A stretch of DNA of 64,000 bases from RYN-230 sp963834515 (GTDB taxonomy: Bacteria > Actinomycetota > Actinomycetes > Streptosporangiales > Streptosporangiaceae): contig CAWICB010000002.1 in assembly GCA_963834515.1 (NCBI GenBank), positions 806,001 to 870,000 of the forward strand, given 5' to 3'. The position numbers and the translations under genes are program-made. Below the pieces are notes generated by a model, which had not been told where the DNA came from, ran no database searches, and saw only the letters and a list, made by a program, of their open reading frames with translations. This document shows positions 17,062-26,229 of this stretch, one piece after another. Position 1 is the first letter of the stretch; the number at the start of each line of letters is the position of its first letter.

Positions 17062-17970
17062 GTGAGTCCCACCCCCAGCGCCCCCCGCCGACGGGGCGCG
17101 CATGATCCGGGCCAGGCGCCCGGAGCCGAAGCACTAGCCGGGTCCGGCAGCGCACCGGCCAGCCCGGCCCCGGCCAGCCCGGCCCGCCAGCTGCGCCGGT
17201 GGGCGCTGCGCTCGGTTATGCTCGGCGCCGTCGTGCTGGCCACGGCGGGCTGCCAGTCCAACGCGTTCACCCGCCTCGGCCTGCCCACCCCGGTGACCAA
17301 GCAGGGCGAGGTCGTGGTCACCCTGTGGCGCGGCAGCTGGATCGCGGCCCTCTGCGTGGGCGCCGTGGTCTGGGGCCTGATCCTGTGGGCCGTGATCTTC
17401 CACCGGAAGAGCTCGGACCGGCCGCCGCGGCAGGTGCGGTACAACCTGCCGATCGAGATCATGTACACGGTCGTGCCGTTCATCATGGTCGGCGTGTTCT
17501 TCTTCTTCACCGCCCGGGACGAGAACTACATCGACAAGCTCACCCCGCACCCGGACGTCACGGTGAATGTGACCGGGTACCAGTGGAGCTGGGAGTTCCA
17601 GTACCCGCAGTACAAGACGCCGGGGTCGGGCACCGGGATGGTGACCGACACCGGCCAGCCCTGGCCGGGCCGGCTCCCGGTGCTGGTCATCCCGGAGAAT
17701 GAGACGGTGCGGTTCAACCTGGTCTCGGTGGATGTCGTGCACTCGTTCTGGATCGTCCCGTTCGAGTTCAAGCGGGACGTGGTCCCCGGGCACCCGAACC
17801 ACTTCGAGGTGACACCGATCAAGACGGGTACGTTCATCGGCCGCTGCACCGAGCTGTGCGGTGTGTACCACAGCCGGATGCTGTTCACGGTGCGGATCGT
17901 CACTCCGGCCCAGTTCCGCGCCTGGGTCAGCGCGCAGCAGCACGCGCAGTCTTCAGCAGGGGGTGCATGA
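17062..17970 (+). CDS. ctaC: Cytochrome c oxidase subunit II
   Basis: 302 residues from GTG 17062 (GGGAAGG upstream; open frame further upstream to 16975 is not used). A Pro/Ala-rich leader precedes a lipoprotein signal with lipobox TAGC, two transmembrane helices, and the periplasmic cupredoxin domain. CuA ligands are seen as Cys262, Cys266, His270 and Met273 (CTELCGVYHSRM), with His in VVHSFW. Subunit of the aa3 oxidase that receives electrons from the diheme QcrC. First gene of ctaC-ctaD-ctaF. Confidence 0.97.
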   Translation: MSPTPSAPRRRGAHDPGQAPGAEALAGSGSAPASPAPASPARQLRRWALRSVMLGAVVLATAGCQSNAFTRLGLPTPVTKQGEVVVTLWRGSWIAALCVGAVVWGLILWAVIFHRKSSDRPPRQVRYNLPIEIMYTVVPFIMVGVFFFFTARDENYIDKLTPHPDVTVNVTGYQWSWEFQYPQYKTPGSGTGMVTDTGQPWPGRLPVLVIPENETVRFNLVSVDVVHSFWIVPFEFKRDVVPGHPNHFEVTPIKTGTFIGRCTELCGVYHSRMLFTVRIVTPAQFRAWVSAQQHAQSSAGGA

Positions 17971-17971
17971 C

Positions 17972-19657
17972 GTGACCACCGTTGAGCAACCGGCCGTGAC
18001 CGCGGCCACCGGTGTGGCACCGGCCCGCAAGGGCTCGATCCTGGCCGCCTGGCTGTCCTCGACCGACCACAAGGTCATCGGCCATCTGTACCTGATCACC
18101 TCGTTCGCGTTCTTCCTGATCGGCGGCCTGATGGCCATGATCATGCGGGCGCAGCTGTTCGGCCCGGACAACCACATCGTGTCCGACCAGCAGTACAACG
18201 AGCTGTTCACCATGCACGGCACGATCATGCTGCTGCTGTTCGCCACCCCGCTGTTTGTCGGGTTCGCGAACGAGATCATGCCGCTCCAGATCGGCGCGCC
18301 GGACGTGGCGTTCCCCCGGCTCAACCTGCTGAGCTATTACTTCTTCCTGTTCGGCGGCATCATCCTGCTGGTCAGCTTCCTCACCCCTGGCGGGGCGGCG
18401 TCGTTCGGCTGGTACGCCTACTCGCCGCTGACCAACGCGGTGTATTCGCCGGGCATCGGCGCCGATATGTGGATCATGGGCCTGGCGCTGGCCGGGCTGG
18501 GCACGATCCTCGGTGGCGTCAACTTCGTGACCACGATCATCTGCATGCGGGCGCCCGGCATGACCATGTTCCGGATGCCCATCTTCACCTGGAACATCCT
18601 GCTCACCAGCCTGCTCGTGCTGCTCGCGTTCCCGGTGCTGGCCGCGGCGCTGCTGGTGCTGGAGATCGACCGCAAGCTGGGGGCCCAGGTGTTCAGCGCG
18701 TCCAGCGGCGGGGCGATCCTGTGGCAGAACCTGTTCTGGTTCTTCGGTCATCCCGAGGTCTATATCGTGGCGCTGCCGTTCTTCGGCATCGCCACCGAGG
18801 TGCTGCCGGTATTCAGCCGCAAGCCCTGCTTCGGGTACAAGGGCCTGGTCGGCGCCACGATCGCCATCGCCGGGCTGTCCCTGACCGTGTGGGCGCACCA
18901 CATGTTCACCACCGGTGCGGTGCTGCTGCCGTTCTTCTCGTTCATGACGTTCCTGATCGCGGTGCCGACCGGGGTGAAGTTCTTCAACTGGGTCGGCACC
19001 ATGTGGCGGGGCCAGCTCACGTTCGAGCCGGCCATGCTGTTCGCGATCGGCTTCCTGGTGTCGTTCCTGTTCGGCGGGCTGACCGGGGTCATCCTGGCCT
19101 CGCCGCCGCTGGACTTCCACGTCAGCGACTCGTATTTCGTGGTCGCCCACTTCCACTATGTGCTGTTCGGCACCGTGGTGTTCTGCATGTTCAGCGGGTT
19201 CTACTTCTGGTGGCCCAAGTTCACCGGGAAGATGCTGGACAACACGCTCGGCAAGTGGCATTTCTGGACACTGTTCATCGGGTTCAACATGACGTTCCTG
19301 GTGCAGCACTGGATCGGCGTCGAGGGCATGCCGCGCCGGGTGGCCAACTACCCATTCCTGCCCCCGGACGTGACCACGCTGAACCAGATCTCCAGCGTCG
19401 GGTCCTGGATTCTCGGCGCGTCCACGTTCTTCTTCCTCTACAACGTGTACAAGACCTGGAAGTACGGCGAGCAGGTCACGGTGGATGACCCATGGGGCTA
19501 CGGGAACTCGCTGGAGTGGGCCACGTCCTGCCCGCCGCCGCGGCACAACTTCACCCGGATCCCGCGCATCCGGTCCGAGCGGCCCGCGTTCGACCTGCAC
19601 TACCCGCACATCCAGTCGGGCCGGACGCACCAGCAGCGGCTCACCGAGCATAAGTGA
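17972..19657 (+). CDS. ctaD: Cytochrome c oxidase subunit I
   Basis: 561 residues from GTG 17972, one base after the ctaC stop, with an AGCAGGGGG ribosome site inside ctaC. Twelve transmembrane helices. Heme a/a3 and CuB ligand segments are clear: TMHGTIM, WFFGHPEVYI (with the cross-linked His-Tyr), and WAHHMFTTG, with the low-spin/high-spin His pair in VAHFHYVLFG. Catalytic subunit of the proton-pumping aa3 terminal oxidase. Confidence 0.98.
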   Translation: MTTVEQPAVTAATGVAPARKGSILAAWLSSTDHKVIGHLYLITSFAFFLIGGLMAMIMRAQLFGPDNHIVSDQQYNELFTMHGTIMLLLFATPLFVGFANEIMPLQIGAPDVAFPRLNLLSYYFFLFGGIILLVSFLTPGGAASFGWYAYSPLTNAVYSPGIGADMWIMGLALAGLGTILGGVNFVTTIICMRAPGMTMFRMPIFTWNILLTSLLVLLAFPVLAAALLVLEIDRKLGAQVFSASSGGAILWQNLFWFFGHPEVYIVALPFFGIATEVLPVFSRKPCFGYKGLVGATIAIAGLSLTVWAHHMFTTGAVLLPFFSFMTFLIAVPTGVKFFNWVGTMWRGQLTFEPAMLFAIGFLVSFLFGGLTGVILASPPLDFHVSDSYFVVAHFHYVLFGTVVFCMFSGFYFWWPKFTGKMLDNTLGKWHFWTLFIGFNMTFLVQHWIGVEGMPRRVANYPFLPPDVTTLNQISSVGSWILGASTFFFLYNVYKTWKYGEQVTVDDPWGYGNSLEWATSCPPPRHNFTRIPRIRSERPAFDLHYPHIQSGRTHQQRLTEHK

Positions 19658-19690
19658 CCTGCGGGTGGCTTACTGGCGAGAAGGTGTCAG

Positions 19691-20086
19691 ATGAAGTTTG
19701 AGGGGTCCCTGTTCATCGGGTGCGCGATCTTCTTCGGCTGCACCGACATCGTGTACTGGTACTTCTCCAAGGACCCGACCGGCACCACCGCGCTCGCGCT
19801 GTCCGTCGCGCTGGCCTTCCTGACCGGGTTCTACCTGCTGTTCACCGGCCGCCGGCTGCCGCCGCGGCCGGAGGACAACCCGGAGGGCGAGATCGCCGAG
19901 GGTGCCGGGGAGCTGGGCTTCTTCAGCCCGCACAGCTGGTGGCCGCTGTACGTGGGGCTGGCCGCCGCGCTGGCCGCGTTCGGGGTGGCGATCGGCTGGT
20001 GGCTGTTCCTGATCGGCCTGCTGTTCACGTTCCTGACCGTGATCGGTTTCGTCTTTGAGTACTACCGCGGCATTTACGCCCACTAA
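19691..20086 (+). CDS. ctaF: Cytochrome c oxidase subunit IV, actinobacterial type
   Basis: 131 residues with four predicted transmembrane helices. It begins MKFEGSLFIGCAIFF and ends GFVFEYYRGIYAH, both typical of the actinobacterial CtaF family that stabilises the bcc-aa3 supercomplex. GAGAAGGTGTC lies upstream of the ATG. Last gene of the cta operon, followed by a 50-bp palindrome. Confidence 0.95.
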   Translation: MKFEGSLFIGCAIFFGCTDIVYWYFSKDPTGTTALALSVALAFLTGFYLLFTGRRLPPRPEDNPEGEIAEGAGELGFFSPHSWWPLYVGLAAALAAFGVAIGWWLFLIGLLFTFLTVIGFVFEYYRGIYAH

Positions 20087-20106
20087 CCCCCGGTCCCCCA
20101 GCCATT

Positions 20107-20156
20107 CGTGATCATGGCTTTGGTGTCGTCACGACGACACCAAAGCCATGATCACG
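20107..20156. terminator. Perfect 24-bp-arm palindrome after ctaF
   Basis: Two perfect 24-nt arms (left arm begins CGTGATCATGGCTTTGGTGT) separated by only AC. It lies 20 bp after the ctaF stop, so may terminate the cta operon. The arm length and perfect symmetry exceed a normal terminator and suggest a dispersed palindromic element. Confidence 0.7.
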
Positions 20157-20284
20157 GTCTTTCATGCCGGGTTTACTCGGCTGGCGGTATCCCACTCCGG
20201 TGGCTTGTGCATGAAGCGTAGGGTTTTGCCTGCTGTGGCTACGGGGAGTTAGCTAGAGTCACTTGGGCTATTGGGGGTAGCACC

Positions 20285-21667
20285 GTGTCGGGGGACATTT
20301 CGCGCACCGCCCGCAAGTTTTCGCGCCGCGGGCTCCAGCAGTGGATCGTGGCCGGAGCCGGGGTGGCCGGCCTGGCGCTCGTCAGCGCGTGCGGCGGGGG
20401 CGGCTCAGCCGCCCCCAGAGCCGCTGTGCACCCGCTGGCCAGCGTGACCATCACCGGCGGGACGGTGACGTTCAGCTCGGCCGCCAGGGCCGCTGGGCCG
20501 GCCGCGCACGCGGCCGGGTCGGCGCACCCCGCGGTCCAGGTGGACACCCGTCCCGACCTGGGCATCCAGGTCGCGGCCCGCCGTGGCACGCTGACCGCGG
20601 TGACGGTGCGCAACGCAGCCGGCCAGCTGGTGCCGGGCAGTTACCGCACCGGGTCGCAGAGTTGGCACACCGGCTGGGCGCTGGCCCCGGCGCAGGCCTA
20701 CCAGGTCACCGCGACGGCCGTGAACAGCAAGCACCAGCGGACCGTGATCAGCGGGACGTTCCGGACGTTCCGCCCGGAGCACGCCGTCACCGTCAGCACC
20801 ACGATGACCCCGCACGAGACGTACGGCATCGGCATGCCGATCATGCTCTCGTTCAGCCGGCCGGTGACCGACCAGGCGGCCGTGGAGCGGTCGCTGCAGA
20901 TCACCTCCAGCAAGCCGGTGACCGGCGCCTGGTACTGGATGAACCGCAAGAGCGTGTGGTTCCGGCCGCGCGGGTACTGGCCCGCGCACACCCAGGTGCG
21001 GTTCACCGCGCACCTGGCCGGCGTGCAGACCGCGCCCGGCGTGTTCGGCCGGGCCGACCTCAGCCAGGGCTTCCGGATCGGCAGTTCGCTGGTCGTGGTG
21101 GCCAACACCGCCACCCACTACATGAAGGTGTGGTGGCGGGGCCGGCCGATGGGCAACTGGCCGATCAGCACCGGGCGGCCGGGCATGGACACCGCCGACG
21201 GCCGCTACCTGTCGTTCGCCATGGCCAACCCGGTGGACATGAACTCAGCCACGATCGGCATCCCGGCGGGCAGCCCGGGCTACTACAACGAGCTGGTCTA
21301 CGACGCGGTGCAGTTCACCGACAGCGGAACGTACATTCACAGCGCCCCGTGGTCGGTGGCCGAACAGGGCATCGTCAACGTGAGCCACGGCTGCGTCAAC
21401 GTGGGCCCGGCCAACGCGGTCTGGTACTACGACCATTCGATGCTCGGTGACCCGATCAGCGTGGTGGGCAGCCCGGTCCGCGGCACCTGGGGCAACGGCT
21501 GGACGATCTACTTCCTGAGCTGGCACAAGCTGCTGGCGGGCAGCGCCACCGGCGACGCGGTGCTGGCCTCGGCCAGCGGCAGCCGGTTCGTGCCCGGGTC
21601 CTCGGCCGGGCCGGCCACGGCCGGGACGCCCAGCCCGGTCCAGGTCACCCGGCTCGCCCCGGGCTGA
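20285..21667 (+). CDS. L,D-transpeptidase lipoprotein (LdtMt2-like)
   Basis: 460 residues, GTG start. An N-terminal signal with lipobox (VSAC) is followed by Ig-like domains (about residues 50-270) and a YkuD catalytic domain. The active-site signature HSAPW...SHGCVNV is present with nucleophile Cys370. The protein forms 3-3 crosslinks in peptidoglycan and would be anchored to the outer face of the membrane. It sits alone between the two convergent respiratory operons. Confidence 0.94.
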   Translation: MSGDISRTARKFSRRGLQQWIVAGAGVAGLALVSACGGGGSAAPRAAVHPLASVTITGGTVTFSSAARAAGPAAHAAGSAHPAVQVDTRPDLGIQVAARRGTLTAVTVRNAAGQLVPGSYRTGSQSWHTGWALAPAQAYQVTATAVNSKHQRTVISGTFRTFRPEHAVTVSTTMTPHETYGIGMPIMLSFSRPVTDQAAVERSLQITSSKPVTGAWYWMNRKSVWFRPRGYWPAHTQVRFTAHLAGVQTAPGVFGRADLSQGFRIGSSLVVVANTATHYMKVWWRGRPMGNWPISTGRPGMDTADGRYLSFAMANPVDMNSATIGIPAGSPGYYNELVYDAVQFTDSGTYIHSAPWSVAEQGIVNVSHGCVNVGPANAVWYYDHSMLGDPISVVGSPVRGTWGNGWTIYFLSWHKLLAGSATGDAVLASASGSRFVPGSSAGPATAGTPSPVQVTRLAPG

Positions 21668-21748
21668 GGCCCCCCGGGCTGAGGCCCCGCTCCGGGCTGA
21701 GGCCCCACCCGGGCTGAGGCCCCACCCGGGCTGAGGCCCCGCCCGGGC
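21661..21748. repeat. Five short tandem repeats of about 17 bp
   Basis: GGGCTGAGGCCCC occurs at 21661, 21676, 21694, 21711 and 21728, with spacings of 15, 18, 17 and 17 bp. The first copy contains the stop codon of the L,D-transpeptidase gene. The array fills the gap before the convergent qcrB end. Confidence 0.8.
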
Positions 21749-21809
21749 AAACGTCGCGGCCAGGATCCGGGATGGCCCGGCTCCTGGCCGCGATGCGCTG
21801 CGGGTTCCG

Positions 21810-23558
21810 CTAGTGGCGGCCCGGCTCATCCTCCGCGCCGGTGGACTGACCCTGGCCGAGCACGGTCTTGGCCGGCTCACCGGCCGTCACCGCGGCCTGC
21901 TCCGGCTCGTGGTGACCGTTGCCATGGCCGTTCCCGTGCCCGTCGCCGGTGGGCGCCGGGACCTGCTCGGTGACCACCCGGCCCAGCGCCAGCCGGACCT
22001 TGCCCAGCGCGCCGCGGGTGGCGGGTGGCGGCACCTGATCGTCGCCGTCGGGCGGCGCGGGCAGCTCAGCCACCGGGCGCTTGGCCAGCAGCACGGCCCG
22101 CTGTTCCTCCGGGACGGGCGCGTGCCGCTCGATGAACTCGCCCTCCGGCGTCATCTCGATGATGCCGGTCTCGTAGCCGTGCAGCAGCGACTCGTTGTCC
22201 TTGCGCTGCAGGCCGAGGCAGATCCGCTTGGTCACCCAGTAGGCCACCACCGGCCCGATGAAGATCGCGTACCGGGCGATCTCGGTCGTGAGATACAGCG
22301 AGATGTCCAGGTGGTCGGCGATGACGTCGTTGGCGCCCTCCAGCCACAGGATGCCGTAGAACGTGATCACGCCCATGCCGACCGCGGTCCGGGTGGCGGC
22401 GTTCCGCGGCCGGTCGTTGACGTGGTGCTCGCTGTAGTCACCGGTGAGCCAGCGTTCGAAGAACGGCCATATCGCGGCCCCGGTGAAGATGAGGCCCAGC
22501 GGGACCAGCGCCGGGATGACCACGTCCCAGGCCACGGTGTGCCCGGCCAGGTCCCACGTCCAGCTGGGCATCATCCGCAGCGAGCCCTCGAGCGGCCCCA
22601 TGTAGAAGTCGGGCTGCGAGCCCGCCGAGATCTCCGACGGGTTATACGGGCCATACAGCCAGATCGGGTTGATCTGGGCGAACGTGGACAGCACGGCCAG
22701 GAAGCCGAAGATGAACATAAACCAGGCGCCGGTCTTGGCCATGAAGTACGGGTACATCGGCTGGCCGACCACGTTCGTGTTGGTGTGCCCCTCGCCCGGC
22801 ATCTGGGTGTGCTTCTGGTGGAACATGAAGAACAGGTGCGCGGTGATCAGGGCCAGCAGCAGCCCGGGAATCAGCAGGATGTGGATCACGTACAGCCGGG
22901 GGATGATGTCGTTACCCGGGAACTGCCCGCCGAACAGGAAGAACGACAGGTAGGTGCCGACGATCGGGATGCCCAGCGCGACACCCTCGGTGATCCGCAG
23001 CCCGGTCCCGGACAGCAGGTCGTCCGGCAGCGAGTAGCCGAACAGGCCCTCCAGCAGGCCCAGGGTGAACAGCACGATGCCGATCAGCCAGTTGAACTCA
23101 CGCGGCTTGCGGTACGCGCCGGTGAAGAAGATGCGCAGCATGTGCGCGATCAGCGCGGCCATGAACAGGTCCGCGGCCCAGTGGTGGATCTGCCGCATGA
23201 GCAGCCCGCCGCGGACGTCGAAGCTGATGTTCAGCGTGGACGCGTACGCCTCGCTCATCCGCACGCCGTCGAGCCGGGTGTAGACGCCGTGGTAGACCAC
23301 GGTGTTCATGCTGGGCTTGAAGAACAGGGTCAGGAACGTGCCGGTGAGCAGCAGGATGATGAACGAGTAGAGGGCGATCTCGCCGAGCAGGAACGACCAG
23401 TGGTCCGGGAAGACCTTCCGCAGGAAGGTACGGGTCGACTTGGCGGCCCGCAGCCGGTCGTCGAGGAAGACCCCGGTCTGGCCCAGCACCTTCTCGACCG
23501 GGCCCTCGACCTGCCCGTTGACCTGGCCGTTGGCCGGAGCGCCGTTGGTACTGCTCAT
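21810..23558 (-). CDS. qcrB: Cytochrome bc1 complex cytochrome b subunit
   Basis: 582 residues from ATG 23558, which overlaps the qcrA stop (ATGA). Eight or nine transmembrane helices. Heme b ligands are in RQIHHWAADLF and the second His pair in VIHILLIPGLLLALITAHLF, and the Qo-site segment appears as PFWT-like sequence replaced by actinobacterial wording. A long C-terminal cytosolic extension (about residues 430-582), with a GHGNGHGNGHH stretch, is typical of actinobacterial QcrB. Last gene of ctaE-qcrC-qcrA-qcrB. Confidence 0.97.
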   Translation of the reverse strand: MSSTNGAPANGQVNGQVEGPVEKVLGQTGVFLDDRLRAAKSTRTFLRKVFPDHWSFLLGEIALYSFIILLLTGTFLTLFFKPSMNTVVYHGVYTRLDGVRMSEAYASTLNISFDVRGGLLMRQIHHWAADLFMAALIAHMLRIFFTGAYRKPREFNWLIGIVLFTLGLLEGLFGYSLPDDLLSGTGLRITEGVALGIPIVGTYLSFFLFGGQFPGNDIIPRLYVIHILLIPGLLLALITAHLFFMFHQKHTQMPGEGHTNTNVVGQPMYPYFMAKTGAWFMFIFGFLAVLSTFAQINPIWLYGPYNPSEISAGSQPDFYMGPLEGSLRMMPSWTWDLAGHTVAWDVVIPALVPLGLIFTGAAIWPFFERWLTGDYSEHHVNDRPRNAATRTAVGMGVITFYGILWLEGANDVIADHLDISLYLTTEIARYAIFIGPVVAYWVTKRICLGLQRKDNESLLHGYETGIIEMTPEGEFIERHAPVPEEQRAVLLAKRPVAELPAPPDGDDQVPPPATRGALGKVRLALGRVVTEQVPAPTGDGHGNGHGNGHHEPEQAAVTAGEPAKTVLGQGQSTGAEDEPGRH

Positions 23559-24634
23559 CCCCGCTCCCAGAAGCTTGGGCCGACCGGCTCGTGGAAGTCG
23601 CTCAGCGCGATCAGGTACCCCTCGGAATCCACACCCATGGGTAGCTGCGGCAGCGGCCGGGGCGCGGGCCCGAACAGGACCTGGGCGCCCTGTGGGGCGT
23701 TGAACGTGGACTGGTGGCACGGGCACAGGATGTGGTGAATCGTCTGGTCGTACAGCGCCACCGGGCAGCCCACGTGGGTGCAGATCTTCGAGTACGCGAC
23801 GATGTTGTCCACCGTCCAGTTCATGTTCGTTGGGGCCCGTAGCTGGCCCGGCTCGAACTTGATGATGATCACCGCGGCCTTGGCGATCGCGTCGTCGTCG
23901 TCCTGGTAGCCCTGGGGGATCACGGTGATCATCGAGCCCGGGGTGTCGAAGTCCTCCGGCTTGATCGGCGTGTTGCTGCCCGCGATGGAGAGCCGCAGGC
24001 CCTTACGCCACACGGTGTGCCGCAGCGACGTGCCGGGCAGCGGGCCCATGTCCCGGAGCAGCACCAGCGGGGCCAGGCCCAGCGGGATGGTGGCCGCGAT
24101 CAGGGTGCGGCGCAGCAGCGGCCGCTTGACGAACTGGCTGGTCTCGGCGCCCTCCTTGAACGTCTCGGCGAACGCCTCCCGGTCCGCCTGGGACGAGGCC
24201 AGCGGGTGGCGTTCCTCGGTCAGTTCCACGTCGGGCATGATCGACCGGACCCAGATCACCGCACCCACGCCGAGGGCCAGGAACGCCACCGACATGGAGA
24301 CGCCCAGGGCCAGGTTGGACCGCAGCACCGAGTCCAGCGACGTGGGGCTGAGCTCGAGCCCGATGTATGCCGCGATGAACCCGATGCCGCCCAGCATGGA
24401 CAGGATGAACAGCGCGGCCACGGTCCGTTCCGCCCGCTTGGCCGCCACCGGGTTGGGCGGGTCGGCGGGCAGCTCACGCGGAGCGGGCGGGGGATTGTCC
24501 TGCCGCGCGGTGCCGAGCAGGGTGCGCTGCTCGGCGGGCGGGGGAGTGCCGATCACCCGGCGCGGGGCGCGCGACGGCTCGGCCTCCTCGCCGTGGCCGG
24601 GGACGTCTGGTGAGTAGTCTTCGGTGCCGCTCAT
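23555..24634 (-). CDS. qcrA: Rieske iron-sulfur subunit of cytochrome bc1
   Basis: 359 residues from ATG 24634, overlapping qcrC by 4 nt. Three N-terminal transmembrane helices, as in actinobacteria, replace the single helix of mitochondrial Rieske proteins. The 2Fe-2S motifs CTHVGC and CPCHQS are intact. It transfers electrons from quinol to the diheme QcrC. Confidence 0.97.
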   Translation of the reverse strand: MSGTEDYSPDVPGHGEEAEPSRAPRRVIGTPPPAEQRTLLGTARQDNPPPAPRELPADPPNPVAAKRAERTVAALFILSMLGGIGFIAAYIGLELSPTSLDSVLRSNLALGVSMSVAFLALGVGAVIWVRSIMPDVELTEERHPLASSQADREAFAETFKEGAETSQFVKRPLLRRTLIAATIPLGLAPLVLLRDMGPLPGTSLRHTVWRKGLRLSIAGSNTPIKPEDFDTPGSMITVIPQGYQDDDDAIAKAAVIIIKFEPGQLRAPTNMNWTVDNIVAYSKICTHVGCPVALYDQTIHHILCPCHQSTFNAPQGAQVLFGPAPRPLPQLPMGVDSEGYLIALSDFHEPVGPSFWERG

Positions 24635-25476
24635 GAGTGCTCGCGCCGCCTTGCCGTGATCCACATGGCGACCAGGATCAGGCCGCCGATCCCGCCGATC
24701 CAGCCGACCAGGCCCTCGGTCACCGGGCCGATCCGGCCGAGGCTGAAGCCGCCGGGGTTGGGCTCGCTCCGGGTCTGCGTGATGTACGCGATGATGTCGC
24801 GCTTCTCACTGGGAGTAATCGTAGTGTCGTTGAACACCGGCATGGCCTCCGGGCCGGTCAGCATGGCCGTGTAAATCTGGGTCGGCGTGGACTGGGTCAG
24901 CGCGGGCGCGTACTTCCCGTTGGTCAGCGCGCCGCCCGCGCCCACGAAGTTGTGGCACTGCGAGCAGTTCTCGGTGAACAGCTCCTGGCCCAGGCCGGAG
25001 TCCGCGCCCACCGTGCTCACCTGTGCCGGGGAGGGAATCGTCGGCCCCCCGCCCAGGGACTGGATGTAGGCGGCCACCGCGCGCGTCTGCACCTCGTTCA
25101 GCACCGGCGGCTTGCGCGGCATCTCGGCCTCGATCTCCTTGGCCGGCATCCGGCCGGTGCTGACCTGGAAGTACACCGCCGCCGCGCCCACCCCGATCAG
25201 GCTGGGACCGGTGTTGGTGCCCTGCGCGTCCAGGCCATGGCAGCTGGAGCAGTCCTGCACGAAGATCTGGCGGCCCTGGTCGATCTGGGTCTGGTCGGCC
25301 GCCGGCGCGGACGCGCTGGCCGGGCTGCCGCTGGCGCTGACCGCCGCGTACCCCCCGCCCACGGCCAGCAGGCCCAGCAGCACAACGGCGTATCCGGCGG
25401 CCGGGCGCCGCCGCCGCGCGGTGATCCAGCTCAATGGAGCCCTCATCTTCTGGTCTGTGCTCTTCTGGTTCGGCAT
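24631..25476 (-). CDS. qcrC: Diheme cytochrome c subunit of bc1 complex
   Basis: 281 residues from ATG 25476, with GAGGCG upstream. An N-terminal helix (about residues 27-47) serves as signal/anchor, and a C-terminal helix anchors the two heme domains. Heme attachment motifs are CSSCH (76-80) and CSQCH (171-175); the axial Met ligands are in STGRMP and GPEAMPVF. It replaces a soluble cytochrome c and feeds CuA of CtaC directly in the supercomplex. Confidence 0.97.
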   Translation of the reverse strand: MPNQKSTDQKMRAPLSWITARRRRPAAGYAVVLLGLLAVGGGYAAVSASGSPASASAPAADQTQIDQGRQIFVQDCSSCHGLDAQGTNTGPSLIGVGAAAVYFQVSTGRMPAKEIEAEMPRKPPVLNEVQTRAVAAYIQSLGGGPTIPSPAQVSTVGADSGLGQELFTENCSQCHNFVGAGGALTNGKYAPALTQSTPTQIYTAMLTGPEAMPVFNDTTITPSEKRDIIAYITQTRSEPNPGGFSLGRIGPVTEGLVGWIGGIGGLILVAMWITARRREHS

Positions 25477-25513
25477 GTGCTGCGCCTCGCTCAGGTATTC
25501 GTCGCGAGGGTGG

Positions 25514-26161
25514 TTACTGGATGAGGTAGATCGTGGTGAACAGCGCGATCCAGACCACGTCCACGAAATGCCAGTAGTAGGAGACGACGATGGCGCTGAC
25601 CTGCTGCTCGTGGGTGAACGTCTTGGCCACGTAGGTGCGGCCCAGGACGAACAGGAACGCGATCAGGCCGCCGGTCACGTGCAGCCCGTGGAACCCGGTC
25701 GGGATGTAGAACACCGACCCGTAGGCGCTGGACGAGATGGTCAGGTGCTGCTTGCGGATCAGGTCCAGGTACTCATAGCCCTGGCCGCACACGAAGTACA
25801 GGCCCATCAGGAACGACAGCCAGTACCACTCACGCAGCCCCCAGCGGGCCGGCTGCCAGATCCGCCCGGCCCGGCGAAGCTGGCCGCGCTCGACCGCGAA
25901 CACGCCAAGCTGGCAGGTCACACTGGACAGCAGCAGGACCGTGGTGTTGATCGACCCGAGGGTCAGGTCCAGGTGGGCACCGGGCCAGTGGATGCCCTCG
26001 CCCTTGTCCACGGACCGGATGGTGAAGTACATCGCGAACAGCGCCGCGAAGAACATGAGCTCCGAGGAAAGCCACACGATGGTGCCCACGCTGACCAGGT
26101 TTGGCCGGGCTGACGGCGGCCTGGGGGTGGGTGCTTTCTCGGCTACGGATGCGGTGGCCAC
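25514..26161 (-). CDS. ctaE: Cytochrome c oxidase subunit III
   Basis: About 215 residues from GTG 26161; the frame is open further upstream but a TAATAA -10-like element sits just before this start. Five transmembrane helices in the short actinobacterial form. Core segments: VSVGTIVWLSSELMFFAALF, GFHGLHVTGGLIAF and YYWHFVDVVWIALF. First gene of the ctaE-qcrCAB operon, divergent from the response-regulator-like gene. Confidence 0.95.
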   Translation of the reverse strand: MATASVAEKAPTPRPPSARPNLVSVGTIVWLSSELMFFAALFAMYFTIRSVDKGEGIHWPGAHLDLTLGSINTTVLLLSSVTCQLGVFAVERGQLRRAGRIWQPARWGLREWYWLSFLMGLYFVCGQGYEYLDLIRKQHLTISSSAYGSVFYIPTGFHGLHVTGGLIAFLFVLGRTYVAKTFTHEQQVSAIVVSYYWHFVDVVWIALFTTIYLIQ

Positions 26162-26168
26162 GGGGTCA

Positions 26169-26174
26169 TTATTA
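26169..26174 (-). promoter_or_regulatory. Putative -10 element of the ctaE-qcrCAB operon
   Basis: On the minus strand TAATAA ends 7 nt before GTG 26161 and no ribosome site intervenes. This suggests a leaderless mRNA for the operon. Confidence 0.5.
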
Positions 26175-26229
26175 CGACAACCCGTAGGCGAGCGTCGGCC
26201 GACCCCCCGTGTCGGTACCATCCAGTTCT

